64,000 bases of DNA from an uncultured Bacteroidales bacterium (GCA_902798965.1 CADBYS010000011.1:1-64000), one strand, 5' to 3'; shown: positions 14,378 to 24,345, numbered from the stretch's first letter. A program made the numbers and translations. Notes: generated by a model not told the origin, from the sequence alone.

Positions 14378-16497
14378 TTTTTGCAATTAGCACTAATTAG
14401 CCATAAAGGTTTACCGATTTGCTTACGTGCGACATACATTTCATGCAGGAAATATTCCCAAATAAATACCATTGCCATGGTGTCTAATTCGCAGTAACGC
14501 AACAGAGCAGTCCGCAATGCCTGATCCATTTGACCATCACAAAACATGAGTTTGCTATAGGCAGTTAAGGCTGCCCCTCCGTTAGCTACTGTCATGTCAT
14601 CCACCGATTCGGATTGCGAATCCTCTAATTTTTGTGCTTGTTCTTCATTCAACCCTAAATACGTTGCGACGGAAGGCAACAGATGGTAAGGATTATCAAT
14701 TGTTCCATCCGCCATGCGGCTTATCCATGCAATGGGCTCATCTGCCGGAATATTCTGGCTTGGAATATCTTTTCCATAAATCTTCTGACTATATTTGTTT
14801 TGCAGATAAGAGGAACTATTCAGTACTGCCGGCAGCACTTGTTTGATAGAGTTGGAACCGTGCATTTGGCTATAGCAATAATAGAATCTCCTTACTATAT
14901 CGCATAAGTCAATCATATCACGCTCACCTATTCGTTTGTCCCCTTCATGCGTAATACTATTGATAAATTCAATCAATTCCTCTTTATCCGGTTCATTACT
15001 AACCACTAACTGGCGCTTAATTTCATTCAGGATGTTGTTTTCATGGTGAGAATAGCGGAAGATAGTACCATTGTCCTTCTCCAATTGGGATTTTAGCGCA
15101 CGAACGAAATCGAAATTCGGGAATGCGTTTACGTCGTTATTCAACCATTGTCCTGCATGCTCAATAGAAAAAGCACCATCTACATTAGGGGTAATGATGT
15201 GATGTGAGAATTGGAATGCTACCTGTTCGTATGGATGCATACCTTTGTAATACGGCAATGCCACCGCAGTTGTCTCAAAATCAATCATGTGATACGGAGG
15301 ACGTATATCGTGGGCTTTAATATATGCCTTAATCCCTTCGCAATCCAGATATGTGTCGCCTTGCAAGTCGTTTCTAAAATCCTCCATCAGTTCTTTGTTC
15401 TGCGTGGCGATAGCTATTTGTAACCAACGACGATCCGAAGAAGATAAGCCATCTTCGGGTTTGGTATTATGCTCCCGTTTGACCTGTTCTTCGGTTATTT
15501 CGTCAAGATAATACGATTTTACCCTAATCATATCGTCCTTTTTGCGGAAGTCCCACAATTCCGAAATCAGAGGTTTAGGGGATTTGGAAGGCGCAAACTT
15601 AGCCTTGTCAAGCCAGCACTCATCTCGCCCGTCTTTCATGCCCGCTTGAGTTGGATTGCAGAACTCACATTTGAAGCAACTACTCGATAGATCTGAAGCG
15701 ATGCGTTGGTCATTCGTCCAAGCATCACACATCTCTTTAACGAAATCAACAAACTTTATATTGCCCAAATACTCTGCTTGCTCTCCACTTGTGCCGCTGA
15801 TAATAGATTGAACTACGTCCTCGGCGTCAAAAGCCGTCAGTATTTCCACTTTGGACGATTCCAATTTCTGTTTCACTTCCGGATTGACCTCGATGGATGT
15901 GCGACTGTTCTCCTTGCGGATCTTGAATAGTTGGTTCAGATTGTCCACATCAGCAATGCGACTTTTATCAGCAAGCATTAGATAGCTGCGTACCTCATAT
16001 TTCGGTTCCGCGAGTGATACCACATATCGTTGGAACGCCAAATCATAGAGGTATTCCCGCCAAGTTGTATTTATGCTTTTTTTCTCACTTTTTCCCATCC
16101 AACTGTCTTTATTAGGGTTGAAGGATTTCGCTTTCACTTCGATGAGGTCTATACGATTTCCTGTTTTGCGCACAATATCTGCGCGGATGAACATATTCTC
16201 AAATCCAAACGCTGCCTCAGCAATCACTACGTTTTTATCACCGGCCAAGAGTTCTTCCGTTTTCGTTAACGCTTCGTGGTAGTCTGTCACATCATGCAGA
16301 TCCACATCCACATGCGTATAAATTTTGGCTAATTCGCCTACTTGGAATCCGCCTTCCGCTAATGCCGCTAAGAAATCGTTCTCGTCATTGCTGTTGGCGT
16401 ACCATTCCGGATGCCGCGCGTAATACAACTTCGTCGGACAAGACAGGGCTATCTTGAATACCGACTTGGTAAACGGTTTGTTGGTAGTGATGTTCAT
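14371..16497 (-). CDS. Cas4-like nuclease fused to DUF2779 exonuclease domain
   Basis: A 708-residue protein. The N-terminal part (1-300) is a RecB/Cas4-type nuclease: Asp107 in FIRADIV and EVK at 120-122 form the PD-(D/E)xK core, and Cys20 with Cys274, 277 and 280 (Cys294 is a further candidate) fits the Fe-S cluster site of Cas4 and AddB. The C-terminal part (about 400-700) is DUF2779, an RNase-H-like exonuclease fold with IDFETT (Asp406, Glu408), RDMIDLCD around 526-533 and CELDT near the end. It ends the McrBC operon, 118 bases after mcrC. Likely it degrades DNA in the same defence reaction. Confidence 0.8.
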   Translation of the reverse strand: MNITTNKPFTKSVFKIALSCPTKLYYARHPEWYANSNDENDFLAALAEGGFQVGELAKIYTHVDVDLHDVTDYHEALTKTEELLAGDKNVVIAEAAFGFENMFIRADIVRKTGNRIDLIEVKAKSFNPNKDSWMGKSEKKSINTTWREYLYDLAFQRYVVSLAEPKYEVRSYLMLADKSRIADVDNLNQLFKIRKENSRTSIEVNPEVKQKLESSKVEILTAFDAEDVVQSIISGTSGEQAEYLGNIKFVDFVKEMCDAWTNDQRIASDLSSSCFKCEFCNPTQAGMKDGRDECWLDKAKFAPSKSPKPLISELWDFRKKDDMIRVKSYYLDEITEEQVKREHNTKPEDGLSSSDRRWLQIAIATQNKELMEDFRNDLQGDTYLDCEGIKAYIKAHDIRPPYHMIDFETTAVALPYYKGMHPYEQVAFQFSHHIITPNVDGAFSIEHAGQWLNNDVNAFPNFDFVRALKSQLEKDNGTIFRYSHHENNILNEIKRQLVVSNEPDKEELIEFINSITHEGDKRIGERDMIDLCDIVRRFYYCYSQMHGSNSIKQVLPAVLNSSSYLQNKYSQKIYGKDIPSQNIPADEPIAWISRMADGTIDNPYHLLPSVATYLGLNEEQAQKLEDSQSESVDDMTVANGGAALTAYSKLMFCDGQMDQALRTALLRYCELDTMAMVFIWEYFLHEMYVARKQIGKPLWLISANCKKN

Positions 16498-16614
16498 GAT
16501 AGTTGCAATATATTAGTTTGTTTCTTTGTATATCTTCACTTCAGTATTTATTCCTCCATCGTCACATAACGTGATTTAGATAGGTTCATATGAGTTTATT
16601 TTGAAATAAAATAT

Positions 16615-18042
16615 TTATTTTTCTATTCCCGCGTACTTTTTTAGTCTTTTAATCATAGCCTCCACATTACTATTTAATCCATCTACAGAAGTGTTATCAT
16701 ATTTATCCTCATTCGATGGATCTACTTCGGGACAATATACACCATCTACAATAAATTTAATAGGATGCGGTTCTATAGAATTTTCATTTATGAATAAATT
16801 CTCTGAAGAATATGATTCAATGTGTTGAGTGATATCCTCCAACAAGGGATAGAGCAAACCTCCCATTATCACTTTCCCTATACAACGATTGACATATTGA
16901 ATATAGGTATGAATCTGAAAGAAGTCAGAACGATCAACGTCTGAGTCTTTAACCTGCCGCCTTTTGCCTCTCATTCGTTTGTATTTGGCATCAAACACCA
17001 TATATTCTTTCGTGCCATCATCCTTCTCTTTCTCTAAAATAATATCCGGAATAATATTGCGCTGATAAAAAGTACCCTTATAAGTTATATAAGTGCATTC
17101 TTCTACTGAAAGTACACGCCAGTCGGTATCAGCAAATCCTTCAGCTAATTTCTTTCGCAAAAAAGCTTCCCATATCTCTGCCATATCCACAAATACACAA
17201 TCCGTTGTATGCTTGTCTGCTGCATTATACCCTATTTGACGATTTTTGATGACCGACCAACTAAAATCAACTAATGGTTTCCAAATTAGATAAATACTTT
17301 TGTATCGAATACGTTGATAATCCAATTCCGTTATATCAAAAACTTGACCTTTGTATTGGCTATTTAGCGTATTTATCGTATCTTGGATGGCAGGTGGGAG
17401 AGAGTAACCAAATCCTACTTTCGTTTCTTCTTTCTTCACTTTCTTTGTTATCCGCTTCTTAGATAGGATTAGATATGCCTGATAAACAATTCGACAAATG
17501 GTATCATCGAACGTTTTTTCAAAGATATTCGTACAAACTTCTCGTCTTGTCATCCAAGAAGTAATCGTTCTGGGTATATCTAATGCCCCTTTAATCGATA
17601 CGCCTTGGTAACCTTTTTTTACATTAGTATGCGGTAAACCATATCGATTGGCTTGTGCACATCTTTCCACCCACATCTTCGCCTGCAAGATATTCAGAAG
17701 GCTGCTAAACCAATCTGGTGAGAAATTGGGGCTTGCATTGTGAATGGTATATTTAATATTATAGACATCTGCCAGAATAGCCAACAATATATTTTCCCCG
17801 AAGCGTGGACGAATAGAAATCTCTGTCCCTCCAATATAAGCCAATCCTATATAACGTCCAGCCAACCATTGGAACGATTGACTAACGTTGTCATAACGTT
17901 GGACTGAGATTGGTTCATAGTCTTCACTCTCGCCATTTTGTTGTTCAAAAGACTTGCATAAAGTTTCTAAGTCCTTTTCTATATTTGGCAATGAGAACTC
18001 GAATGGTGAACAGTCTCTGGCTGTACATATTTTCTTGACCAT
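16615..18042 (-). CDS. mcrC: McrC-type restriction nuclease subunit
   Basis: 475 residues. The N-terminal part contains the McrC-like segment GRYIGLAYIGGTEISIRPRF (about 62-81). The C-terminal PD-(D/E)xK nuclease core is IIPDIILEKEK (Asp333) with FDAKYK (Asp351, Lys353). McrC is the nuclease partner of McrB; the complex cuts DNA carrying modified cytosine. It lies 21 bases after the McrB-like gene, in the same operon. Catalytic residues are all present, so it looks functional. Confidence 0.85.
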   Translation of the reverse strand: MVKKICTARDCSPFEFSLPNIEKDLETLCKSFEQQNGESEDYEPISVQRYDNVSQSFQWLAGRYIGLAYIGGTEISIRPRFGENILLAILADVYNIKYTIHNASPNFSPDWFSSLLNILQAKMWVERCAQANRYGLPHTNVKKGYQGVSIKGALDIPRTITSWMTRREVCTNIFEKTFDDTICRIVYQAYLILSKKRITKKVKKEETKVGFGYSLPPAIQDTINTLNSQYKGQVFDITELDYQRIRYKSIYLIWKPLVDFSWSVIKNRQIGYNAADKHTTDCVFVDMAEIWEAFLRKKLAEGFADTDWRVLSVEECTYITYKGTFYQRNIIPDIILEKEKDDGTKEYMVFDAKYKRMRGKRRQVKDSDVDRSDFFQIHTYIQYVNRCIGKVIMGGLLYPLLEDITQHIESYSSENLFINENSIEPHPIKFIVDGVYCPEVDPSNEDKYDNTSVDGLNSNVEAMIKRLKKYAGIEK

Positions 18043-18063
18043 ACTAAATTACTCTTCGATTTA

Positions 18064-19998
18064 TTATTCATTGGAGTCCGACTCATTAGAACTTTTTGTT
18101 AATACAAAAGCCTTTTGACATTTATCTATAAACTCTTTCTGCTTACTTGGATCCATCGTTCCACAATAGGCTTCCAAAGTAGGTCTGATACTAATCTGCC
18201 ACAACACATTCTTGGCTGTGTTCCAATCAGCATTCTTCTTTGCTTTTATTTGGTTGTAAATATCTACTATTTCCGCAAAATAAGTATGACCGATCCAATA
18301 ACTTTCACCAAGGTTTTCATTATTTTTAATAACGTTATTTAATTTGGTGCATTGAGAACAATACACATCAATAGTCTCAGGAGTAATGCCAATAGCGTTT
18401 TTGGTTTCAATTATATGCGCTAAAGTATCCACATTGTACGTGCTTAGTTGCCAAATAAACCGTCGACGCAAAGCGAAATCCACTTGCTCCAAAGAGAAGT
18501 CAATCTGGTTCATAGTGCCAATAAAGTACATATTTTCGGGTACATTGAGATCAATTGTACCATTATTATCCTTAATAGATAATTCTACACCTTTTCCTCT
18601 ATAGGCAGGTTCCATCGCTGTTAATAATTCTCCAAATACGCGAGAAATATCTACACGATTTATTTCGTCTAAGATAATAATATGTGGTAGTTCATCATTC
18701 TGAATGTTATCAATAAGTTCCAAAAGCCATCCTTTCTTGATTGCAACTGAATTGTTTTTAATCGTCTTACCGATGATAAAATCATCATAAGTATAATTAG
18801 GATGGAATTGAAGGGAATGGATATGCTCATTGCAAGTGTTTGAAAATTTCGAGAAAGTTTCTTTTGTTATTGTTCTAGCATTTCTTAATTCTCTTACAAT
18901 TATATGTTTCGCAATTTCTCTAGCAGAATAAGACTTACTTGTTCCCGGAGGACCATACAGAACCAAAGCCTTTTTATATTCTAGTAGTTCTTCTAAAGAA
19001 AGGTCTCCTTTTAGATTGGACGTCGTATCTTCCCAAAATGGCTTTATATCTGGATGCCAAAATGGATTATTATTCCACTTGAGAATTAATCCTTGACTAT
19101 ATTTATAGCCCTGATCATTGTTCTGATTATTGTCCTGATCTTTGCCGTTCATTAACACATTTAGCAATGCTTTTCTAATCTTATATAGATCCTGGTCAAG
19201 CACAAAATTCTCATGCTTAAACGTTTCTTTGCTTCGCAAGTTCTCTCCCTCTATTAAGCATCTTAAATTTTTCTGTATCTTCTTTTTGTTTTGATAAGAC
19301 GGAATAGGGAGAAAATTTTCGGGGTCGCAAAAGTATAATAGAACATTAGCTACATTGGAATTCCTATCATCTTCTTCTTGCTGTTTACTCCAATAATTTA
19401 TTATTTCTCTCTTGGCAATTTCTGTTGTCACTGTTTCTTTCAAGTCTTTCAAATAGATGGCCATGTCGACAATTTGGGACATAGCACCTAATGGATCTCT
19501 TGTAAATGTTTGCCCTATTGCCCAAACGCATTTGATATTAGAGAAATAATCTACCTGTGCATTTCCTACATAATACTCATTGGGAACAGGTTGCATATTC
19601 AAACGGTCACTACCCAAATACATCAACCAATAGCAATGCAATAGGATTTTGATGACTACCTCTTTATCCTCTGTTTCCTTCCAGAGTGAGTCATTAACAT
19701 TAAAAATATTGCTTACTCCATACTTGTCTTTTGCTTCTTCTGCATTATTATTTTTGTTTTTTGGGTTTACCTTCTCCAAAAAACGTTGGGTTTTTTCAAG
19801 ATTTCCCTTAGTAAACAATCCTCCGTCTGTTGGTTTTGTTAAAAGGGCGCCATCATTTACAATACAGCTTTCGACAAATTCTTTAAACAAACCTTGAGGT
19901 TGTTGTCTCTCTTGCTGTTCCTTTTTATTTTCAGCCATCGTTATAAAAAAATATGCGGTTAATACTCTTTGTTTGCTTATTGGACCTTCATTATTCAT
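18064..19998 (-). CDS. mcrB: McrB-type GTPase/ATPase subunit
   Basis: 644 residues from the first ATG at 19998, which overlaps the preceding stop by 8 bases; an ATG at 19938 (MAENKKEQQE) is an alternative start. The N-terminal 330 residues form a long unrecognised region likely to read the DNA modification. The AAA module has Walker A GPPGTSKS at 349-356 (Ser in place of the usual Gly), Walker B IIILDEINR at about 440-448, sensor FIGTMNQID and RRRF at 511-514. With McrC it should form a modification-dependent restriction enzyme against foreign methylated DNA. Low GC compared with the housekeeping genes suggests transfer. Confidence 0.85.
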   Translation of the reverse strand: MNNEGPISKQRVLTAYFFITMAENKKEQQERQQPQGLFKEFVESCIVNDGALLTKPTDGGLFTKGNLEKTQRFLEKVNPKNKNNNAEEAKDKYGVSNIFNVNDSLWKETEDKEVVIKILLHCYWLMYLGSDRLNMQPVPNEYYVGNAQVDYFSNIKCVWAIGQTFTRDPLGAMSQIVDMAIYLKDLKETVTTEIAKREIINYWSKQQEEDDRNSNVANVLLYFCDPENFLPIPSYQNKKKIQKNLRCLIEGENLRSKETFKHENFVLDQDLYKIRKALLNVLMNGKDQDNNQNNDQGYKYSQGLILKWNNNPFWHPDIKPFWEDTTSNLKGDLSLEELLEYKKALVLYGPPGTSKSYSAREIAKHIIVRELRNARTITKETFSKFSNTCNEHIHSLQFHPNYTYDDFIIGKTIKNNSVAIKKGWLLELIDNIQNDELPHIIILDEINRVDISRVFGELLTAMEPAYRGKGVELSIKDNNGTIDLNVPENMYFIGTMNQIDFSLEQVDFALRRRFIWQLSTYNVDTLAHIIETKNAIGITPETIDVYCSQCTKLNNVIKNNENLGESYWIGHTYFAEIVDIYNQIKAKKNADWNTAKNVLWQISIRPTLEAYCGTMDPSKQKEFIDKCQKAFVLTKSSNESDSNE

Positions 19999-20722
19999 AT
20001 TTTTTGGACAACATGTGTGCTATTCCTGCAAAGAAGCCACTGGGTCTCTGAGGCATATCTTCTCCGGCAGACTGCAGAATAGCATTTGCATCCTTCTTTG
20101 CTTCGGTCATGAATATTGCGCATTCTTTATCACGAAAACCGCGGATACATCTGTCCACAATCAGTTTGTATAATTCCAAATCAGACTCCATGAGCTTAGC
20201 CATTGTGAAATCCGGCTCTTGCATACATTTTGCTACAAGGCTGATATATTGCTCATCCGACAATGCAATTTCTACCACGTCATTTATCATTTCCTCCGAT
20301 TTGTCATAACTGAAATGCTTTACCTCAAAACGATATACGTTTATTGGATGATGCAGATCCACATAGCGCAATTCATACACGCCATCATAATCCAAAGGGA
20401 AACGGGCATCAAAATAAGCGTTATGCAACCATTCTATCCAATCCTGTTCGGTTTGATAATCACACTCTGCTTCAAATGTAATTCGTTCCTCCTTTTCAAA
20501 CTCGGTATATTCAGCTATTTGCTCATCCGTTAACGAGATTTCCATAGATTCTTCTACTTCCGGATAGAAGATCTCTGCATTGTAATGCTTTGCAGTCTTT
20601 TTGTTCGTGAAGAACTTTTGGGCTTCTTCAACACACCAATCGTTGTACGCCTTGAGTTGTTGGCGATACATTTCCACTAATTCCTTATCGGAATATTCTT
20701 CTTTTCCTACTCTAAGTGACAT
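19991..20722 (-). CDS. Hypothetical protein upstream of mcrB
   Basis: A 243-residue acidic, helical protein (MSLRVGKEEYSDKELVEMYR; later LDYDGVYELRYVDLHHPINV). No membrane segment. Family not recognised. Its stop overlaps the mcrB start by 8 bases, which suggests translational coupling and a functional link with the restriction complex, for example a regulator or accessory subunit. It follows the WG-repeat peptidase gene by 85 bases on the same strand. Confidence 0.55.
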   Translation of the reverse strand: MSLRVGKEEYSDKELVEMYRQQLKAYNDWCVEEAQKFFTNKKTAKHYNAEIFYPEVEESMEISLTDEQIAEYTEFEKEERITFEAECDYQTEQDWIEWLHNAYFDARFPLDYDGVYELRYVDLHHPINVYRFEVKHFSYDKSEEMINDVVEIALSDEQYISLVAKCMQEPDFTMAKLMESDLELYKLIVDRCIRGFRDKECAIFMTEAKKDANAILQSAGEDMPQRPSGFFAGIAHMLSKKYE

Positions 20723-20807
20723 AGCGATACGTTCTTTTATAAGTTAATTACATTCTGACTCACAACTGCCCAAGCATATTTCTTAGGCTTTAAAATAGAT
20801 CTGGGCA

Positions 20808-22160
20808 CTAATGGATACGGTTTCCGTACTTGTCTATGATATATTCCTTCCCAGATTTTTTAACCCGATATGTTCCATCACTTTTTATCGCAATCTGCTC
20901 ATAGATAAGCGGTACTTGTTCTATTCCTTGTCTATTTACAAGACCACATTGACATGGAGGAAAATCAGGACAAACAACCATTATCAGTTCATTCGCATCC
21001 ATAGTATAAACGAATCCATACTTAATTGGAACTATTATATTTTGTTGCTTATCAACAACACCCCATAGACCGTTTCGACATATTTTATATAAACCATCGA
21101 CATTTTGTTCAATACATGGAGTATTATCTTTCCTCAAAAGAGGGATATCATTACTACCCTGCTTGTACGTCTTATTATTTGGCGACACAATCACGTTCTT
21201 TTCTGAAAATAAAGTATAAGCGTGACCATCACATCTAAATCCATCTGCGATGTAAATATTCTTTAGTTTCTCATAAGAATAAATACGACCTCGCTCTTGC
21301 ATAAAATCAAATACACACCTTCCTCTCCAATCTCCATCCAATCCTAAGGTTTCTGTCTGTTTGTCATAGAAGAATCCATGCCACTGAGGGATAACTTTCT
21401 TTCCTCCAACTACTATCGAGCCTGATAATCCACTTTGCGGTAAGGATATCGTACCGTTCCAGCACGATGGAATGACATAATCTTCCAGTTGAATCTTGTA
21501 CGATTTCAAGTAGTCACGCAATGATGCCTCTCCCTGCAGATACTGATCCATCAACGCTGCACCATATCTATAGCATGTCTTTTTACTGCTTACATCTTTA
21601 TGCGCCCAACCATAATAACTACTCCGAGTCTCTTTCAAATAGAGAAGCATACCAAACTCTGCTAATGGCTCCTCCACAAAAAGTACATAGGGCATACGCT
21701 TATGTCTTGGGCGATTGAAATAGGCATGCATCGTTTCATGAGCAAGGGTAGAGACAAGTAATTCGTCCATACATTTACCATTATACTCTGTCTGCATTTC
21801 TTCCGGGAAGAGCTTGATGATATTATTTTTAGGATCATACAGACCACGCAGCGGCATATTACGCCACAACTCTTTTTCTCTACGAATAATCCTAATATCA
21901 TCGCGGATATCTGTAAACTCCATACTATCTCGATCCGTTATTTCTTCTAATCTATCTATCCAATATTTTTCTGATTCTTCTAAATATGACGGAATAGATC
22001 TTTGCTGGATTCCCGGCTCGATAATAACCTCTACATTCAGTTTGGTTAAAATTTCATCCAACGAATGATATCTCCCAAGCACAAAGGTTTTTTTTGCGCA
22101 ACGCTTTAATAAACTAAGTTGTTCTTTTGACAACAATGATTTCTGATCTGTGATTTGCAT
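20808..22160 (-). CDS. Zinc metallopeptidase-like protein with WG repeats
   Basis: 450 residues. The first half has a zinc-peptidase motif HETMH (141-145) and a following glutamate-rich helix FVEEPLAEFG (about 161-170) that could give the third zinc ligand. The C-terminal part has WG-type beta repeats (NGLWGVVDKQQNIIVPIKYG, QCGLVNRQGIEQVPLIYEQI, EYIIDKYGN). No signal peptide, so it should act in the cytoplasm. Coupling of a HExxH domain with WG repeats suggests binding of a partner protein by the repeats and its cleavage. Flanked by small immunity-like genes and the McrBC operon. Confidence 0.7.
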   Translation of the reverse strand: MQITDQKSLLSKEQLSLLKRCAKKTFVLGRYHSLDEILTKLNVEVIIEPGIQQRSIPSYLEESEKYWIDRLEEITDRDSMEFTDIRDDIRIIRREKELWRNMPLRGLYDPKNNIIKLFPEEMQTEYNGKCMDELLVSTLAHETMHAYFNRPRHKRMPYVLFVEEPLAEFGMLLYLKETRSSYYGWAHKDVSSKKTCYRYGAALMDQYLQGEASLRDYLKSYKIQLEDYVIPSCWNGTISLPQSGLSGSIVVGGKKVIPQWHGFFYDKQTETLGLDGDWRGRCVFDFMQERGRIYSYEKLKNIYIADGFRCDGHAYTLFSEKNVIVSPNNKTYKQGSNDIPLLRKDNTPCIEQNVDGLYKICRNGLWGVVDKQQNIIVPIKYGFVYTMDANELIMVVCPDFPPCQCGLVNRQGIEQVPLIYEQIAIKSDGTYRVKKSGKEYIIDKYGNRIH

Positions 22161-22279
22161 GACATTTCTTTTTTAAAGTTTCACCTACTTTTCTCGGATC
22201 GTCTTATCTCACGTCCGTTCATAGCCACGGGGGCACGATTATTTCAAAATACTATTACGGCTTACTCCGTGCACCGCTC

Positions 22280-22552
22280 CTAATTGGTAAACATGTGTCC
22301 GGAAATGGGGATTGCATTGTCGGAATCTTTCAATTCATCTATAAACTGCTCCACAGGGAAGGTTTCTTCACGGAGGGCTTCCATTAGCTGTTCAGGTGTT
22401 TCCGAAACGCAATACGGAGTCAATTCTCCGGCTTCCAACACACTGATTTCCGTGCAATTGCCATTTTTGAAGAAATGCACGATGTAGTTCGAGTTGATGT
22501 AAAACTCATTCGCCCTTGCAGGCTGAATCGGTGTAACCTTGATGATTTTCAT
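22280..22552 (-). CDS. Hypothetical protein, 90 residues
   Basis: Small protein: MKIIKVTPIQPARANEFYIN, then NYIVHFFKNGNCTEISVLEA and an acidic helical tail. Not recognised. It belongs to a leftward series with near-identical spacer sequences; the leader GGTAAAAACTTAAAA before its ATG resembles those of 22588-23037, 20808-22160 and 57087-57479. Confidence 0.5.
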   Translation of the reverse strand: MKIIKVTPIQPARANEFYINSNYIVHFFKNGNCTEISVLEAGELTPYCVSETPEQLMEALREETFPVEQFIDELKDSDNAIPISGHMFTN

Positions 22553-22587
22553 AATACTCTTATTTTTTAAGTTTTTACCTCCACTTC

Positions 22588-23037
22588 TTATTCAGCCATC
22601 ATGTCAGCTCCGAGGTTCCATATGATATTAGCGAGTGTATCGCCCATAATCATTGACTCTACCCTGATTAAGCTATACCACGAAGCGCTTTCTACTTGAA
22701 TAAAACCATTATATTGGTCATCCTTGCCATGCAACACACTGTCAACCAATGTATCAGTAGAGATATCGTCAAGGGAGTCCCAGGGCGAATTGGCCATCAG
22801 GATATAGGGCTTATTGTCAATAACTGCCAATGCTCCTACTTTCGATTCCATAACACCCTCTCCTGTGTTAATATATCCATAGATAGGTTCTTCATCGCGC
22901 AAGTCGATGAATGGAGCCGGTTGACCTTTTGTACGCGCCAAGATGTATTGTTTAATGAGTTCCGGAGCTTGATCCATAATGCTACTATGAGCGCCATTCC
23001 ACTCATTGAATTTGTTCTGAAGTTCTGCGTTTTCCAT
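22588..23037 (-). CDS. Hypothetical protein, 149 residues
   Basis: Soluble acidic protein (MENAELQNKFNEWNGAHSSI; middle part EPIYGYINTGEGVMESKVGA and LAVIDNKPYILMANSPWDSL). Not recognised. It follows 23063-23581 by 25 bases, with the leader AGTAGGCAAAAACTTAAAA before its ATG. Member of the small-gene series. Confidence 0.55.
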   Translation of the reverse strand: MENAELQNKFNEWNGAHSSIMDQAPELIKQYILARTKGQPAPFIDLRDEEPIYGYINTGEGVMESKVGALAVIDNKPYILMANSPWDSLDDISTDTLVDSVLHGKDDQYNGFIQVESASWYSLIRVESMIMGDTLANIIWNLGADMMAE

Positions 23038-23062
23038 AATTCTGATTGTTTTAAGTTTTTGC

Positions 23063-23581
23063 CTACTCTTTATCGGATTTTCGGCTTACTTCCGTAACCT
23101 CGGGGATTTCATAACCCCACAGTTCTATTTCTTTGTGCACTTTTGCAAATCCTTGCATCGCCTTCTTCTCGCCCATTGTTTGCAACGTATACAGCATGAT
23201 CTCATAAGCGCATCCCGCTTCCATGTTTTGCGACTCAGAGGTAACGCGGCAGCCTTCTTCCAATTCTATAAGCAGCATATTCAGAAAAATCCTACGGGCA
23301 TCACTGGTGCTCAGTTTCCCAACCGTCTTTCCGTGCTCCTGTGCGTAGCGCGGGATGTAATGTACCGACTCCTTCGATATGTAATCGGCTATAACGTGCC
23401 ACCTGATCTCGTTATGAACGCAGTGCAAGAAGAAACCATGCATATCCACTTGTTCGTCAGATGGGGCTTTATCCCCGGGATAAACGAAATGGTTGGCAGT
23501 TTCGAGCTCAATAACCCAATCCCGCAATGCGAGAATGGCTGCCTGACAAAATTGATTAGAAAGAATTTTGTTAAAAGTCAT
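23063..23581 (-). CDS. Hypothetical protein, 172 residues
   Basis: Helical soluble protein: MTFNKILSNQFCQAAILALR, GFFLHCVHNEIRWHVIADYI and SDARRIFLNMLLIELEEGCR. Not recognised. Its last codons (SRKSDKE) and the following leader are repeated almost exactly at 57487-57515, in front of the lipoprotein gene 57087-57479, where no matching gene body exists. This indicates that an end of a related gene was left behind by recombination. Confidence 0.55.
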   Translation of the reverse strand: MTFNKILSNQFCQAAILALRDWVIELETANHFVYPGDKAPSDEQVDMHGFFLHCVHNEIRWHVIADYISKESVHYIPRYAQEHGKTVGKLSTSDARRIFLNMLLIELEEGCRVTSESQNMEAGCAYEIMLYTLQTMGEKKAMQGFAKVHKEIELWGYEIPEVTEVSRKSDKE

Positions 23582-23608
23582 ATTTATTGTATTTTCCTAT
23601 TTTTTTGA

Positions 23609-24250
23609 TTATTGTTCGTTCTCCCACAACTCTTTGGTCAGTTCATCTGAGAATGTATCCATGTAGTGCTCTTGAACCATATCGGCGGCTTCAATCTGCA
23701 AATCGAGCTCCTCATAATCATCCGGATTCAAGGTTTGCTTGTATTGCTCATGCAACCGATCCTGGTACGGGTCAATGAGCGAAAGAGCCTGCAGTCGGCC
23801 GTGGAACAGATAGGTCCACCCGTCAGGCGGCATAGAGCCGAAAGCATATACGGTCACATCGTCCAAGCCGTTGATCTGTTTCAAGAACGCGATAGGCGGC
23901 GCCTCCTGCGTATCGAGCAGAGCAAAGATGCACAGATAGTCATCCCGGTCGTACAGCAATTGCCATTCGTGGAACGGCTGCGGTCCGCGGCAGCCATAGT
24001 GCCGGTCGCACCAGGCAATACCTTCTTTGAGCTGCGCGGCATCATGGATGTCAATATCCGGTAGCGGCAGATAGGAATCCATACCGATCGCTTCTTTCAG
24101 CCCGTTCAACAGCTGCACAATCTGTTCACCGCTCATCTCAGCGGACACACGTTCGGCAGCCGCAGCGCCCTGAAGACCTCGGTTCAGAAATTCCACAACG
24201 ACCGGCTTTTTGCCCTTGAAGAACACTTCGCTAAATACGTAATCCGCCAT
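23609..24250 (-). CDS. Api92/YubB-like domain protein, short form
   Basis: 213 residues starting MADYVFSEVFFKGKKPVVVE with FLNRGLQG and SYLPLPDIDIHD, then WCDRHYGCRGPQPFHEWQLL and NGLDDVTVYAFG. These line up with 12462-13382 and 25399-26310, but about 60 residues of the middle are absent. The C-terminal domain looks like the ferredoxin-like domain of Api92/YubB proteins. It is the first gene after the promoter at 24290-24297. Three diverged paralogues within 14 kb argue for repeated gain or duplication. Confidence 0.6.
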   Translation of the reverse strand: MADYVFSEVFFKGKKPVVVEFLNRGLQGAAAAERVSAEMSGEQIVQLLNGLKEAIGMDSYLPLPDIDIHDAAQLKEGIAWCDRHYGCRGPQPFHEWQLLYDRDDYLCIFALLDTQEAPPIAFLKQINGLDDVTVYAFGSMPPDGWTYLFHGRLQALSLIDPYQDRLHEQYKQTLNPDDYEELDLQIEAADMVQEHYMDTFSDELTKELWENEQ

Positions 24251-24289
24251 AGGGTAATCTATTTATGTATTCTTTTATGTTCATGCCCA

Positions 24290-24345
24290 CAAAGTTACAA
24301 AAAAAATCTGAATTTAACAAATGGAAGTTCATTTTTTTGCTGTTT
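24290..24345 (-). promoter_or_regulatory. Leftward promoter of the 22-24 kb series
   Basis: Read leftward: GAACTTCCATTTGTTAAATT, then TAACTTTG at 24290-24297, 39 bases before the ATG at 24250. A variant of the AACTTCTATTT promoter group. It may drive the whole leftward series down to the McrBC operon. Confidence 0.6.
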
